Shown here piece by piece: positions 1-9,475 of a stretch of DNA of 64,000 bases. The translations under genes were made by a program, and so were the position numbers. The notes below the pieces were generated by a model. It searched no databases, had not been told where the DNA came from, and was given only the letters and a program-made list of their open reading frames with translations. How positions within the stretch are numbered: position 1 is the first letter of the stretch; the number at the start of each line of letters is the position of its first letter. This DNA comes from CAIWHR01 sp963773195. Its GTDB lineage: Bacteria > Pseudomonadota > Gammaproteobacteria > Burkholderiales > Casimicrobiaceae. The DNA is taken from contig CAVZAE010000018.1 in the NCBI GenBank assembly GCA_963773195.1, positions 124,001 to 188,000 of the forward strand. Reading direction: 5' to 3'.

Positions 1-948
1 GCCGGGGCGCTCGAGCGCCAACGTGTTGCCGGTACCCGCGTCGTCGACGTAACGTGCCGCATCGCCCGGATCGAGGCGGTAGTACGTCGCGTTGTCGAGG
101 CCGCGCAGTGACAGCGTCGGACCGAGGGCGTCGCCTTCGCCGCTGTGGTTCAGCACGACGTCGAGTACGACCTCGAGCCCCGCCGCGTGCAAAGCATCGA
201 CCGTCTGGCGCAGTTCGGCGATGCCTCCCGGCGCAAGCCGCGGGTCGGGCACGAACCACGCGACCGGGTTGTATCCCCAGTAATTGGTCAGTTCCCGCTG
301 CCAGAGATGGCGCTCGTCGATCGTCGCGGCGATCGGCATCAGCTCGACCGTCGTCACGCCGAGGCGCACGAGATGCGCAATCGCCGCGGGATGCGCGAGC
401 CCCGCGCACGTCCCACGAATTGCCTCGGGCACGTCGGGATGCAGGCGCGTAAAGCCTTTGACGTGCAGCTCGTAGACGATCGTGTCCGCCCAGCGGATGC
501 GCGGCCGCGCCGCTAATGGCGGTTCTGAACTCCTGGTCGCGACGGCTTTTGGCACGAGCATGGCCGTGTCGCGCGGATCGGCGATGAGCGGATCGGCCGT
601 TGCACCGGACAACGCCGGGTCGTACGCGAACGGCCGATCCAGCGCCCGTGCGTACGGATCGACGAGCAGCTTCGCAGCATTGAAGCGGTGGCCTGCCCGC
701 GGATCCCACGGTCCGTGCGCGCGCAGGCCGTAGCGCGTGCCGGCGACAATGCCGTCGACGAAGCCGTGGAAGACGTCGCCGGAACGCTGGGGCAGCCGGA
801 CCCGCGCGAGCTCCGAGACGCCAGTGTCGTCGAAGACGCAGAGATCGATCGACGTCGCATGACGCGAGTGGACGGCGACATGGGCACCGCCGTCCTGGAG
901 CGTGAGGCCCAGCGGCTCGGGGGCGCTCGGGCCGGACCGGGCGTGCAT
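1..948 (-). CDS. glgX: glycogen debranching enzyme GlgX, C-terminus cut by window edge
   Basis: Isoamylase-type GH13 enzyme that hydrolyses alpha-1,6 branches of phosphorylase-limit glycogen in the cytoplasm. Only the first 316 codons are in the window, so the reading frame has no stop here; full-length family members are roughly 650-720 residues. The N-terminus is the CBM48/early-set domain (rough residues 10-110). It is followed by the start of the TIM barrel with VYELHVKGFT, typical of GlgX, and conserved region I as DVVLNHSGEGD. The catalytic Asp and Glu regions lie beyond the edge. The ATG (946-948) sits one base after the glgA stop, so it is the last visible gene of the leftward glgPBCAX operon. 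TreX-like isoamylases are the alternative, but the glg context favours GlgX. Confidence 0.9.
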   Translation of the reverse strand, partial: MHARSGPSAPEPLGLTLQDGGAHVAVHSRHATSIDLCVFDDTGVSELARVRLPQRSGDVFHGFVDGIVAGTRYGLRAHGPWDPRAGHRFNAAKLLVDPYARALDRPFAYDPALSGATADPLIADPRDTAMLVPKAVATRSSEPPLAARPRIRWADTIVYELHVKGFTRLHPDVPEAIRGTCAGLAHPAAIAHLVRLGVTTVELMPIAATIDERHLWQRELTNYWGYNPVAWFVPDPRLAPGGIAELRQTVDALHAAGLEVVLDVVLNHSGEGDALGPTLSLRGLDNATYYRLDPGDAARYVDDAGTGNTLALERPG

Positions 949-949
949 G

Positions 950-2407
950 CTAGTGCGGTAGCGGTGCCGCAAGCTCGCGATAGAGCGCTGCGTAGCGCCG
1001 CGCCGGGCGGCTCCAGCTCACGTCGGTCGCCATCGCCCGCGTCTGCAGGTGGCGCCACGTCGCGCGGTTCCGGGCGAGGCCGCGCACGCGCGCAATCGCG
1101 AGCTCGAGCTGCTCGCGCGACACGGGCGAGAACTGCACGCCCGTTCCCGCGCCGCTCGCGAGCGCCATCTCGTTCGCGTCGATCACCGTATCGGCGAGGC
1201 CACCAACACGCGGGACGACGGGAATCACGCCGTAGCGCAGCGCAATCAGCTGCGTGAGTCCGCATGGCTCGAAGCGCGACGGCATGAGCAGCGCATCGAT
1301 CCCGGCCTGAATCTGATGCGCGAGCGCTTCGTCGTAGCCCAGCACCACGCCAACGCGCCCGGCGTGCTCGCGCGCCGCTGTCTTGAGGGCCTGCTCGAGC
1401 GGAGCGTCACCCGCGCCGAGCAGCACGAGCTGCGTGCGGCCGCGGAGGAGGACCGGAAGCGCCTCGACGATCACGTCGATTCCCTTCTGCCACGTGAGCC
1501 GGCTCACCACGCCGAAGACGAGCGCGCCGGGTTCGGTCGCGAGGCCGAGCCTCGTCTGCAGCGCCGCCTTGTTGGCCACGCGCTCGCCCAGCCGGTGCGG
1601 ATCGAAGCGGGCCGCGATGTGGGGATCGGTTGCGGGGTTCCACACATCGGTGTCGATGCCGTTCAGGATTCCCGACAACCGGTCGGCGCGCTTGCGCAGG
1701 AGACCGTCGAGCCCCATCCCCGCGTCCGCCGTGCGGATCTCCCCCGCGTAGGTGGGCGACACCGTGGTGATGCGATCCGCCAGTGCAATACCTGCCTTGA
1801 GGTAGCCGATCGAGCCGTAGTACTCGACGCCGTCCACGCCGAACGACGCCGGCGGCAATCCGAGCGGGGCCAGGAGCTCGCGTGGAAACGTGCCCTGGAA
1901 GGCAAGGTTGTGCACCGTCAGCACGGACTTGCAGGCGCAGCGCGGCCCGAAGCGAAGGTACGCGGGAACGAGCCCCGCCTGCCAGTCGTGTGCGTGCGCG
2001 ACCTGCGGCGTGAAAGCTGCGACGGCGCCGCGCGCGATTGCGGCCGCGCACTGCGCGAGCGCGGCGAAGCGCCGCGCGTTGTCGGGCCAGTCCTTGCCGT
2101 CGGGGCTGGTGTAGGGGTTGCCGGGCCGCGCGTAAAGATGCGGTGCGTCGAGCGCGAACAGCTCGAGGCCGGCGGCGCGCCCCGCGAGCAGGCGCGCGGA
2201 TCCACCGTGCAGATCGGGGAAGGTGTGGACGGTCTCGGCGCCATCGAGCGCCTCGCGCACGGCTGGATACCCGGGCACGAGCGTGCGCATCTCGATGCCT
2301 TCGCGCGCGAGCGCGCGCGGCAGGGCTCCGACCACGTCCGCAAGGCCACCGGTTTTGACGAGCGGATAGATCTCCGAGGCAACCGACAGCACCCGGCGCC
2401 TGCTCAC
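950..2407 (-). CDS. glgA: glycogen synthase (ADP-glucose-dependent)
   Basis: GT5 glycosyltransferase that adds glucose from ADP-glucose to the non-reducing end of an alpha-1,4-glucan. The 485 residues match the usual length of about 475-490. The N-terminal ADP-binding motif KTGGLADVVGALP is at residues 18-30. A VNRLTWQKG-like segment (VSRLTWQKGID) starts the C-terminal Rossmann domain, and the E-x7-E type region MPSRFEPCGLTQL is followed by GGLADTV. The gene lies 13 bases after glgC and one base before glgX, so translational coupling is likely. Substrate comes from the adjacent glgC product. Identification is firm. Confidence 0.96.
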   Translation of the reverse strand: MSRRRVLSVASEIYPLVKTGGLADVVGALPRALAREGIEMRTLVPGYPAVREALDGAETVHTFPDLHGGSARLLAGRAAGLELFALDAPHLYARPGNPYTSPDGKDWPDNARRFAALAQCAAAIARGAVAAFTPQVAHAHDWQAGLVPAYLRFGPRCACKSVLTVHNLAFQGTFPRELLAPLGLPPASFGVDGVEYYGSIGYLKAGIALADRITTVSPTYAGEIRTADAGMGLDGLLRKRADRLSGILNGIDTDVWNPATDPHIAARFDPHRLGERVANKAALQTRLGLATEPGALVFGVVSRLTWQKGIDVIVEALPVLLRGRTQLVLLGAGDAPLEQALKTAAREHAGRVGVVLGYDEALAHQIQAGIDALLMPSRFEPCGLTQLIALRYGVIPVVPRVGGLADTVIDANEMALASGAGTGVQFSPVSREQLELAIARVRGLARNRATWRHLQTRAMATDVSWSRPARRYAALYRELAAPLPH

Positions 2408-2420
2408 CGCAACGCCCCCT

Positions 2421-3686
2421 TCATCGGTACAGCCGATCGATCATCGCCTGGGTCACGAGGCAGATGCCCTTCGGGGTACGGCGGAAACGCCGCGAATCGA
2501 GCTCGGGGTCTTCGCCGATCACCAGTTCGGCCGGAATGCGAACGCCGCGATCGATGACGACATCGCGCAGGCGGGCGCGGCGTCCTATCTCGACGTAGGG
2601 CAGGACCACTGCGTTCTCCAGGATGCCGTACGAATGGACGTGCACGCCGGTGAACAGGAGCGAGCGGCGCACCGTCGATCCTGACACGATGCAGCCACCG
2701 GAGACAAGCGACGAAATGCCCTCGCCCCGGCGCCCGTCGGTGTCGTGCACGAATTTCGCCGGTGGCGTGATCTCGGCGTACGACCAGATCGGCCAATCCT
2801 GGTCGAACAGGTCGAGTGCGGGAACGGTGTCCGTGAGATCGACGTTCGCTTCGTAATACGCGTCGACGGTGCCGACGTCGCGCCAATAGGTCTCGGTCTC
2901 GGCCTCGGAACGCACGCACGATCGCGTGAAGCGGTGTGCGACGGCCTTGCCGTTGTGCACGAGGAACGGAATGATGTCGCGCCCGAAGTCGCGACCCGAG
3001 TGGGGATCCATCGCGTCGCGCCGCAGCTGCTCGTGCAGGAACGTGCGCCGGAACGCGTAGATGCCCATGCTGGCGAGCGTCCATCCGGGCCGGTCCGGCA
3101 TTTCGGGCGGAACCTCGGGTTTCTCGACGAACGAAACGATACGGTCGCTCGCGTCGGCGTGCATGACGCCCAGCCCGGTCGCCTCGGCGGCCGGCACCTC
3201 GACACAGGCGATCGTGACGTCGGCGTCGTCGTCGACGTGCTGAACGAGCATGCGCTCGTAGTCCATCTTGTAAATGTGATCGCCGGCCACGACGATCAGG
3301 TACTCGGGGCCGTAGCTGTCGATGATGTCGATGTTCTGGAACACGGCGTCGGCGGTGCCGGCATACCACTGGTCGGGCGACACGCGTTGGCTCGCCGGGA
3401 GGATGTCGAAGCTTTCGTTGCGCATGGGCTGCAGAAAGCTCCAGCCGCGATGCAGGTGCCGGATCAGGCTGTGCGCCTTGTACTGCGTCGCCACCGCGAT
3501 ACGTCGCACGCCGGAATTGAGCGCGTTCGACAGCGCGAAATCGATGATGCGGGTCTTGCCGCCGAACGGCACGGCCGGCTTGGCGCGATGCTCGGTCAGT
3601 TCCATGAGCCTGGAGCCGCGCCCCCCGGCGAGCACATACGCCATCGCCGAGCGCGAGAGCGGCGCCGAATAGCTTGACTTTTCCAC
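2421..3686 (-). CDS. glgC: glucose-1-phosphate adenylyltransferase (ADP-glucose pyrophosphorylase)
   Basis: Converts glucose-1-phosphate and ATP to ADP-glucose and pyrophosphate, the committed and usually allosterically controlled step of glycogen synthesis. The 421-residue protein has the nucleotidyltransferase signature YVLAGGRGSRL near residue 17 and HRAKPAVPFGGK shortly after. The substrate region DQWYAGTADAVFQN follows, then VVAGDHIYKMDY carrying the metal-binding Asp. A left-handed beta-helix with hexapeptide character forms the C-terminus (about 300-400). It sits one base after glgB and 13 bases before glgA, inside the same operon. Allosteric effectors cannot be read from sequence, but the N-terminal RGSRL segment is normally part of the effector site. 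Confidence 0.97.
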   Translation of the reverse strand: MEKSSYSAPLSRSAMAYVLAGGRGSRLMELTEHRAKPAVPFGGKTRIIDFALSNALNSGVRRIAVATQYKAHSLIRHLHRGWSFLQPMRNESFDILPASQRVSPDQWYAGTADAVFQNIDIIDSYGPEYLIVVAGDHIYKMDYERMLVQHVDDDADVTIACVEVPAAEATGLGVMHADASDRIVSFVEKPEVPPEMPDRPGWTLASMGIYAFRRTFLHEQLRRDAMDPHSGRDFGRDIIPFLVHNGKAVAHRFTRSCVRSEAETETYWRDVGTVDAYYEANVDLTDTVPALDLFDQDWPIWSYAEITPPAKFVHDTDGRRGEGISSLVSGGCIVSGSTVRRSLLFTGVHVHSYGILENAVVLPYVEIGRRARLRDVVIDRGVRIPAELVIGEDPELDSRRFRRTPKGICLVTQAMIDRLYR

Positions 3687-3687
3687 G

Positions 3688-5919
3688 TCAGCCTCCTTGG
3701 ACGAACCACGTCGTCGCGAGCGGCGGTAGCGACAGCGCTGCCGAGAACGGCTGACCGTGCATCGGAATGGGCTCGGCCACGACGCGGCCGAAGTTGCCCC
3801 GTCCCGATCCGCCGTAGTCCGTGGCGTCGGTGTTCAGGATCTCGCGCCAGGCGCCGGGCCGCGGGAGGCCGATGCGATAGCCGTCGCGAGGAACGGGTGT
3901 CATGTTCGACACGACCGCCACCGGCGCGGCTCCGTCGCCCCCGTTGCGCAGCCATCCGAACACACTCATCTCGGCCGCGCCGGCGTCGATCCAGGCGAAG
4001 CCCTCGGGCTCGCAATCGCGCTCGTGCAGCGCCCGAACGCTGCGATAGGCGCGGTTGCAGTCGCGGACCAGTGCGCGAACGCCGCGATGCCAGTCGATGT
4101 CGAGCGCCGCCCAGTCGAGGCTTGCGTCGGCATTCCACTCGGGGCCCTGCGCGAATTCCTGGCCCATGAACAGCAGTTTCTTGCCCGGGTACCCCCACAT
4201 GAAGGCGTAGAGAGCGCGCAGCGACGCGAACTTCTGCCATGCGTCGCCGGGCATCCGCGCGATGAGCGAGCCCTTGCCGTGGACCACTTCGTCATGCGAG
4301 AGCGGCAGCACGAAGTTCTCGCTGAACGCGTACAGGAGGCCGAACGTGATCTGATCGTGGTGCCAGCGCCGATGCACGGGATCGTGCTTCATGTATTCGA
4401 GCGTGTCGTGCATCCACCCCATGTTCCATTTGAAGCCGAAACCGAGGCCGCCGTTCCACGGTGGCTGCGAGACGCCCGGCCACGCGGTCGACTCCTCGGC
4501 AATCATCAAAACGCCCGGGTGGAGCGCATGGACTTTTTCGTTCAAATGACGGAGGAAAGCAACGGCATCGAGGTTTTGATTGCCCCCTTGCGCATTGGGC
4601 ACCCATTCGCCGGGCTTGCGCGAATAGTCGAGGTAGAGCATCGAGGCGACCGCATCGACGCGCAAGCCGTCGACGTGGTAGCGGTCGAGCCAGAACAGCG
4701 CACTCGCGATCAGGTAGTTCACCACCTCGCGGCGTCCGAAATTGAAGATCGCGGTGTTCCAGTCGGGATGGAAGCCCTGCCGCGGATCGGCGTGCTCGTA
4801 GAGCGCGGTCCCGTCGAAGCTCGAGAGACCGTGGCGGTCGACCGGAAAATGCGCAGGTACCCAGTCGAGCAGCACGCCGAGCCCGGCACGGTGGCAGCGA
4901 TCGACGAAGCGGGCGAAGCCTGCCGGATCACCATAGCGGCACGTCGGCGCGAACAGGCCGATCGGCTGGTAGCCCCACGACGCGTCGAGCGGATGCTCGG
5001 TGATGGGCGTGAGCTCGAGGTGGGTGAATCCCATCTCGACCGCGTACGGAACGAGTGTTTCAGCAAGCTCGTCGTAGGTCGGAAAACGATGGACGACGGG
5101 ACGCCGCCACGAGCCCAGGTGCACCTCGTAGATCGACATCGGTGAGCGGCGCGGATCGCGCGTGGCGCGTTCCGCCATCCACTCGCCGTCGCTCCATGCG
5201 AGCTCACTGAGGTCGCGCACGACCGACGCCGTCGATGGCCGCAGCTCGGCCCCGAAACCGACCGGATCCGCCTTAAGCGGGAGCAGCATGCCGTCGGCGC
5301 CGACGACCTCGTACTTGTAGAGCGTGCCAGTGCCGAGCGCCGGAACGAAGATTTCCCAGACGCCCGTATCGACCCGTTTGCGCATCGTGTGCCGGCGGCC
5401 GTCCCATTCGTTCCAGTCGCCGACGACGGAGACGCGGCGCGCATGCGGCGCCCACACGGCAAAGTGGACGCCGGCCGTGTCTTCGTGCTCGATGACGTGC
5501 GCCCCGAGCCGGTCGTAGAGACGCTCGTGCGTGCCTTCGCCCAGGAGCCAGTCGTCCATCGCGCCGAGCACGGCACCGTAGGCGTACGGATCATCGACAC
5601 GCCACGTGTCGCGGCCTCGGGTCGCCCGCAGAACGTAGCGACCGCGCCGCGCCACCGTGCCTTCGAAAAACCCGGCGTCGTGCCGCCGCGCAAGACTGCC
5701 GAGGAGCTCGCCTTCGCGCGTCAGGGCGTCGACCCGCTCGGCGCCGGGGACGAACGCGCGGATCAGCGCCGCGCCTTCAACATCGTGCAGTCCGAGCAAC
5801 GCAAACGGGTCGGGATGCCGCCCCTCGACGATGGCGGCGATCTCCTGCGCGGAGGCGGTGCGGGCTGGCGCAGGCTTCTCAATCGGTGCCCGGCTGGGTT
5901 TTCCAGATCTCGCCTGCAT
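3688..5919 (-). CDS. glgB: 1,4-alpha-glucan branching enzyme
   Basis: GH13 branching enzyme that cuts alpha-1,4 chains and re-attaches them through alpha-1,6 bonds. The 743 residues give the normal domain order: an N1 domain (EIAAIVEGRHPDPFALLGLH), a CBM48 domain (VHFAVWAPHARRVSVVGDWN), then the catalytic barrel. Catalytic signatures are DGLRVDAVASMLYLDY (nucleophile Asp), MIAEESTAWPGV (acid/base Glu) and LSHDEVVHGKGSL (transition-state Asp). The ATG chosen lies 41 bases inside the 3' end of glgP. The first 24 or so residues are not conserved in the family, so a slightly later start is possible. Its product is the substrate for GlgA, GlgP and GlgX encoded on either side. Confidence 0.97.
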   Translation of the reverse strand: MQARSGKPSRAPIEKPAPARTASAQEIAAIVEGRHPDPFALLGLHDVEGAALIRAFVPGAERVDALTREGELLGSLARRHDAGFFEGTVARRGRYVLRATRGRDTWRVDDPYAYGAVLGAMDDWLLGEGTHERLYDRLGAHVIEHEDTAGVHFAVWAPHARRVSVVGDWNEWDGRRHTMRKRVDTGVWEIFVPALGTGTLYKYEVVGADGMLLPLKADPVGFGAELRPSTASVVRDLSELAWSDGEWMAERATRDPRRSPMSIYEVHLGSWRRPVVHRFPTYDELAETLVPYAVEMGFTHLELTPITEHPLDASWGYQPIGLFAPTCRYGDPAGFARFVDRCHRAGLGVLLDWVPAHFPVDRHGLSSFDGTALYEHADPRQGFHPDWNTAIFNFGRREVVNYLIASALFWLDRYHVDGLRVDAVASMLYLDYSRKPGEWVPNAQGGNQNLDAVAFLRHLNEKVHALHPGVLMIAEESTAWPGVSQPPWNGGLGFGFKWNMGWMHDTLEYMKHDPVHRRWHHDQITFGLLYAFSENFVLPLSHDEVVHGKGSLIARMPGDAWQKFASLRALYAFMWGYPGKKLLFMGQEFAQGPEWNADASLDWAALDIDWHRGVRALVRDCNRAYRSVRALHERDCEPEGFAWIDAGAAEMSVFGWLRNGGDGAAPVAVVSNMTPVPRDGYRIGLPRPGAWREILNTDATDYGGSGRGNFGRVVAEPIPMHGQPFSAALSLPPLATTWFVQGG

Positions 5920-8390
5920 AATCGAGAATCGCGCGGTCCGCCGAGAACCAGCTCATCCGCGCGGTGTTGAGGACGCTCCGCCGCCACCACGCGGCTTGAT
6001 CCTTCCAGAGAAGGGCGACACTGCGCTGCGCGGCGCGATACGGCTCGAAGTCCGCGGCGATCATGAAGTAGTCGTGATGCCGGACGTTCTTGACCATGAC
6101 GCGATATTGCCCGCGGTCCGCCGGCGAGAATGCTCCCGCCTCGACGGCGTCGAGCACCGCGGTGAGCGCATGCGAGTTGGCGATCGTCTCGGTCGCATCG
6201 AGACCTGCCGCTCGCCGGGCGGCCACTTCCTCCGCCGTCAACCCGAAGATGAACAGGTTGTCGGCACCCACCCGCTCGCGGATTTCGATGTTCGCGCCAT
6301 CGAGTGTCCCGATCGTGAGCGCGCCGTTCAGCGCGAGCTTCATGTTGCCGGTGCCGGAAGCCTCCATGCCCGCCGTGGAGATCTGCTCGGAAAGATCGGC
6401 CGCGGGAATGATGGCCTCGGCGAGGCTCACGTTGTAGTTCGGCATGAACACGACCTTGAGCTGGCCGCGGACCGCGGGGTCGTTGTTGATGACGCCGCGC
6501 CACGTCGCTCGCGAGCTTGATGACGAGCTTGGCCTGGTGATAGCCGGCTGCCGCCTTGCCGGCGAAGATCTTGACGCGCGGCGCCCAACCGTGGGTCGGC
6601 TGCGCGCGGATGGCGTTGTAGAGCGCGATCGTCTCGAGCAGGTTCAGGAGCTGCCGCTTGTACTCGTGAATCCGCTTGATCTGGACGTCGAAGATGGCGT
6701 CGGGATCGACGCCGATGCCGAGCCGCTCCGCGATGAGCCGCGCGAGCGCGACCTTATTGGCGCGACGCACTTCCAGGCAGCGCTCGCGGAACGCGGAATC
6801 GTCGGCATACGGCACGAGCTCTTCCAGATGCGTCGCATCGTCGAGGAAGCGCGGGCCGATGACGTCGGTGATGACCGCCGTCAGGGCCGGATTCGCGTGG
6901 ATGAGCCAGCGACGGAACGAGATTCCGTTGGTCTTGTTGACGATGCGGTCCGGGTAGAGTGTGTGCAGGTCGCGGAAGACCGTGTTACGCATCAGCTCGG
7001 TGTGCAGCTCCGAAACGCCGTTCACACGATGCGACCCCAGGAAGGCGAGCGGTCCCATCCGCACGTGGCGGCTGTCGTTCTCCGAGATCAGCGATACCGA
7101 TGCGAGGAACGCGTCGTCGTCGCGACCTTGCGTGCGCTGATGGTCGAGGTGCAGCGCGTTGATGAGGTAGATGATCTGCATGTGCCGGGGCAGGAGGCCC
7201 TCGAGCAGCGGCACATCCCAGGTCTCGAGCGCCTCCGGCAGCAGCGTATGGTTCGTGTAGTTGAACACGGACGTCGTGATCGTCCACGCGAGCTCCCACG
7301 GCATCCCGTGCTCGTCGACGAGCAGACGCATGAGCTCGGGAATCGCAATCGCCGGGTGCGTGTCGTTCAGCTGGATCGCGACGTGGTCGGAGAGCGTCGA
7401 CAGCTCGCCATGCTGCGCCTTGTGCCGCCGCAGGAGGTCCTGCAGCGACGCCGAGGCGAAAAAGAATTCCTGGCGCAGCCGGAGCTCGTGGCCGGCGGCG
7501 GTCTCGTCGCTCGGGTAGAGCACGCGCGAGATTGCCTCGAGGCGTACGCGGTCCGCGAGGGCGCCGACGTGATCGCCACGATTGAATTCCTCGAGCGAGA
7601 TCGGGTCCATCGCGCGCGCCGACCACAAGCGCAGAGTATTCACATGGCGGCCCCGCCAGCCGGCGATCGGCGTGTCGTAGGCAACGGCATTCACGGTCTC
7701 CGCGGGGCGCCACGCATAGCGGGTGCCGGCGTCCGACTCGATGACGTCGACGGTGCCGCCGAAGCCGACGGTGTAGGCGACCTCAGGCCGCTCGAATTCC
7801 CAAGGATTGCCCGAGGACAGCCACTCTTCGGGCAGCTCGACCTGCCAGCCGTCGCGGAGCACCTGGCGAAAGATGCCGTGGTCGTAGCGGATGCCGTAGC
7901 CGTGCGCGGGAATCGCGAGCGTCGCCATGCTTTCCATGAAGCACGCGGCAAGCCGGCCCAGGCCGCCGTTGCCGAGCGCGGCGTCGGGCTCGAGCTTGCG
8001 CAGCCGGTCGAGGTCGACGCCGAGATCGCGCAGCGCTTCGCGCGCCACCGCGGTGAGGCCGAGATTGCCGAGCGCCTCGAACAAGAGCCGGCCGATCAGG
8101 AATTCGAGCGAGAAGTAGTAGACACGCTTGCGACCGTCGCGGTACGTCTTGCGGGTCGCGTCCATCCAGCGGTTGACGATCTGATCGCGCACGGCAAGCG
8201 CCGTGGCGACGTACCAGTCGTGCTCACGGGCATGCGCCGGGTCCTTGCCGACCATGTAGGTAAGTTTTTCAAGGACCGTCCCGCGAAACGCGGCGACCGG
8301 TACCGGCATCGCGGCGGCAGCGGCAGGAACGGCGGCCGTGCCATGCTCGGCCTGGTCGCCCGCGACGGCCGCGAGGGATTCCTGGCTCAT
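5879..8390 (-). CDS. glgP: glycogen phosphorylase, interrupted by a one-base frameshift
   Basis: PLP-dependent GT35 enzyme releasing glucose-1-phosphate from glycogen. The reading frame from 8390 encodes normal phosphorylase (HAREHDWYVATALAVRD, ALGNGGLGRLAACF, AIQLNDTHPAIAIPEL, KTNGISFRRWL) up to LVIKLASDVAR. It then leaves frame near 6494. The rest of the protein (VFMPNYNVSLAEAIIPAADL, the PLP-site segment EASGTGNMKLALNG and the terminal KTQPGTD) continues in a neighbouring frame down to 5879. The segment GCGCGGCGTC appears to hold one extra C relative to the expected DVARVINNDP. With that base removed the gene encodes 836 residues, a normal length. It is the first gene of the operon and overlaps glgB by 41 bases. 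It may be a sequencing error or a real mutation. Confidence 0.93.
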
Positions 8391-8479
8391 ACACGGAGTC
8401 TAGCAGCCCGCTGCGCTGTGTGCTCGATTGCGCAATGAGCGCGCTCGTGCCAGAGTCGCGCGTCCGCGATCCTCCTCTC
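8391..8479. promoter_or_regulatory. divergent intergenic region between glgP and mak
   Basis: This 89-base gap separates the leftward glycogen operon from the rightward fructokinase gene, so promoters for both should lie here or just inside the 5' ends. I see no convincing -35/-10 pair. The only symmetry is a short AGCGCGCT-type palindrome near 8447. The assignment rests on gene orientation, not on a recognised motif. Confidence 0.35.
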
Positions 8480-9400
8480 ATGGCGACCGAAGAACGGCGC
8501 ATCCGCATGGGCCTCGATCTCGGCGGCACCAAGATCGAGATCGTCGCTCTCGACGCGAGCGGGGTCGAGCTCGTGCGCCGCCGGATCCCGACGCCGCGGG
8601 ACGACTACTGCGCAACGCTCGAGGCGATGGCGCGACTCGTCCGTGAGGTCGAAGGCGAGCTCGGCGTCGTCGCGACCGTCGGGGTCGGCACCCCGGGATC
8701 GATTTCGCGCGCCACGGCGCTCTTGCGAGGTTCGAATTCCGTATGCCTCAACGGCCAGCCGATCAAGCATGATCTCGAGCGTGCGCTCGGACGCGAGGTG
8801 CGCATCGCGAACGACGCGAATTGCTTTGCGCTGTCCGAGGCGATCGACGGGGCGGGCGAAGGCGCGGAGGTCGTGTTCGGTGTCATCCTCGGCACCGGCG
8901 TCGGCGCGGGCATTGTCGTGCGCGGTCACGTGCTCGAGGGTCCGAATGGAATCGCCGGCGAATGGGGGCACAACGCGCTGCCCTGGCCGCGCGACGACGA
9001 GCGACCGGGCCCTCGATGCTATTGCGGTCTCGCAGGCTGCATCGAGATGTTCGTGTCGGGACCGGGCCTGGAGAACGAGCATCAGCGCGCGACGGGTTCG
9101 TCGCTCGAGGCTGTGGCCATCGTGTCCCGCGCCACCGCGGGAGATGCCGCGTGCGAGGCGACATTCGCCCGCTACGAAGACCGGCTCGCGCGCTCGCTCG
9201 CGCACGTGATCAATGTCCTCGATCCTGACGTGATCGTGCTGGGCGGCGGGATGTCGAACGTCGATCGTCTGTACGCGAGCGTGCCGCGCCTTTGGGACGC
9301 GTGGGTGTTCTCCGACCGCGTCGACACCCGCCTTGTCCGACATCGGCACGGCGACTCCTCTGGCGTGCGTGGCGCGGCGTGGCTGTGGGGGGCGGCCTAG
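8480..9400 (+). CDS. mak: ROK-family fructokinase, Mak type
   Basis: Sugar kinase of the ROK family that phosphorylates fructose at C6 with ATP. It has the ATP-binding signature GLDLGGTKIE (rough residues 10-19), PTPRDDY, the catalytic-base region RIANDANCFALSEA, and the structural zinc motif with His in GEWGHNALPW and CYCGLAGCIE. It ends with IVLGGGMSNVDRLY and HGDSSGVRGAAWLW. These segments follow E. coli Mak much more closely than NagK. The start at 8480 gives 306 residues, close to the 302 of Mak; an ATG at 8507 would remove residues before the first strand. It is divergent from the glycogen operon, so hexose phosphate supply to storage is a plausible link but not shown. Confidence 0.85.
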   Translation: MATEERRIRMGLDLGGTKIEIVALDASGVELVRRRIPTPRDDYCATLEAMARLVREVEGELGVVATVGVGTPGSISRATALLRGSNSVCLNGQPIKHDLERALGREVRIANDANCFALSEAIDGAGEGAEVVFGVILGTGVGAGIVVRGHVLEGPNGIAGEWGHNALPWPRDDERPGPRCYCGLAGCIEMFVSGPGLENEHQRATGSSLEAVAIVSRATAGDAACEATFARYEDRLARSLAHVINVLDPDVIVLGGGMSNVDRLYASVPRLWDAWVFSDRVDTRLVRHRHGDSSGVRGAAWLWGAA

Positions 9401-9475
9401 AGTCCGCAGCGCGGGGACGCGCGGCATGGTTCAATAGCGGCGACACCCCGCGTCGAGGGTGCCGGGGAGGGACCG

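Noticed and set aside
1049..2557. Long rightward open frame (502 codons) opposite glgA
   Set aside because: It has no recognisable domain, is Arg/Glu-rich as expected for the complement of GC-rich coding DNA, and glgA on the other strand is certain.
6444..8438. Long rightward open frame (664 codons) opposite glgP
   Set aside because: Antisense shadow of glycogen phosphorylase; no ribosome site, no family signature.
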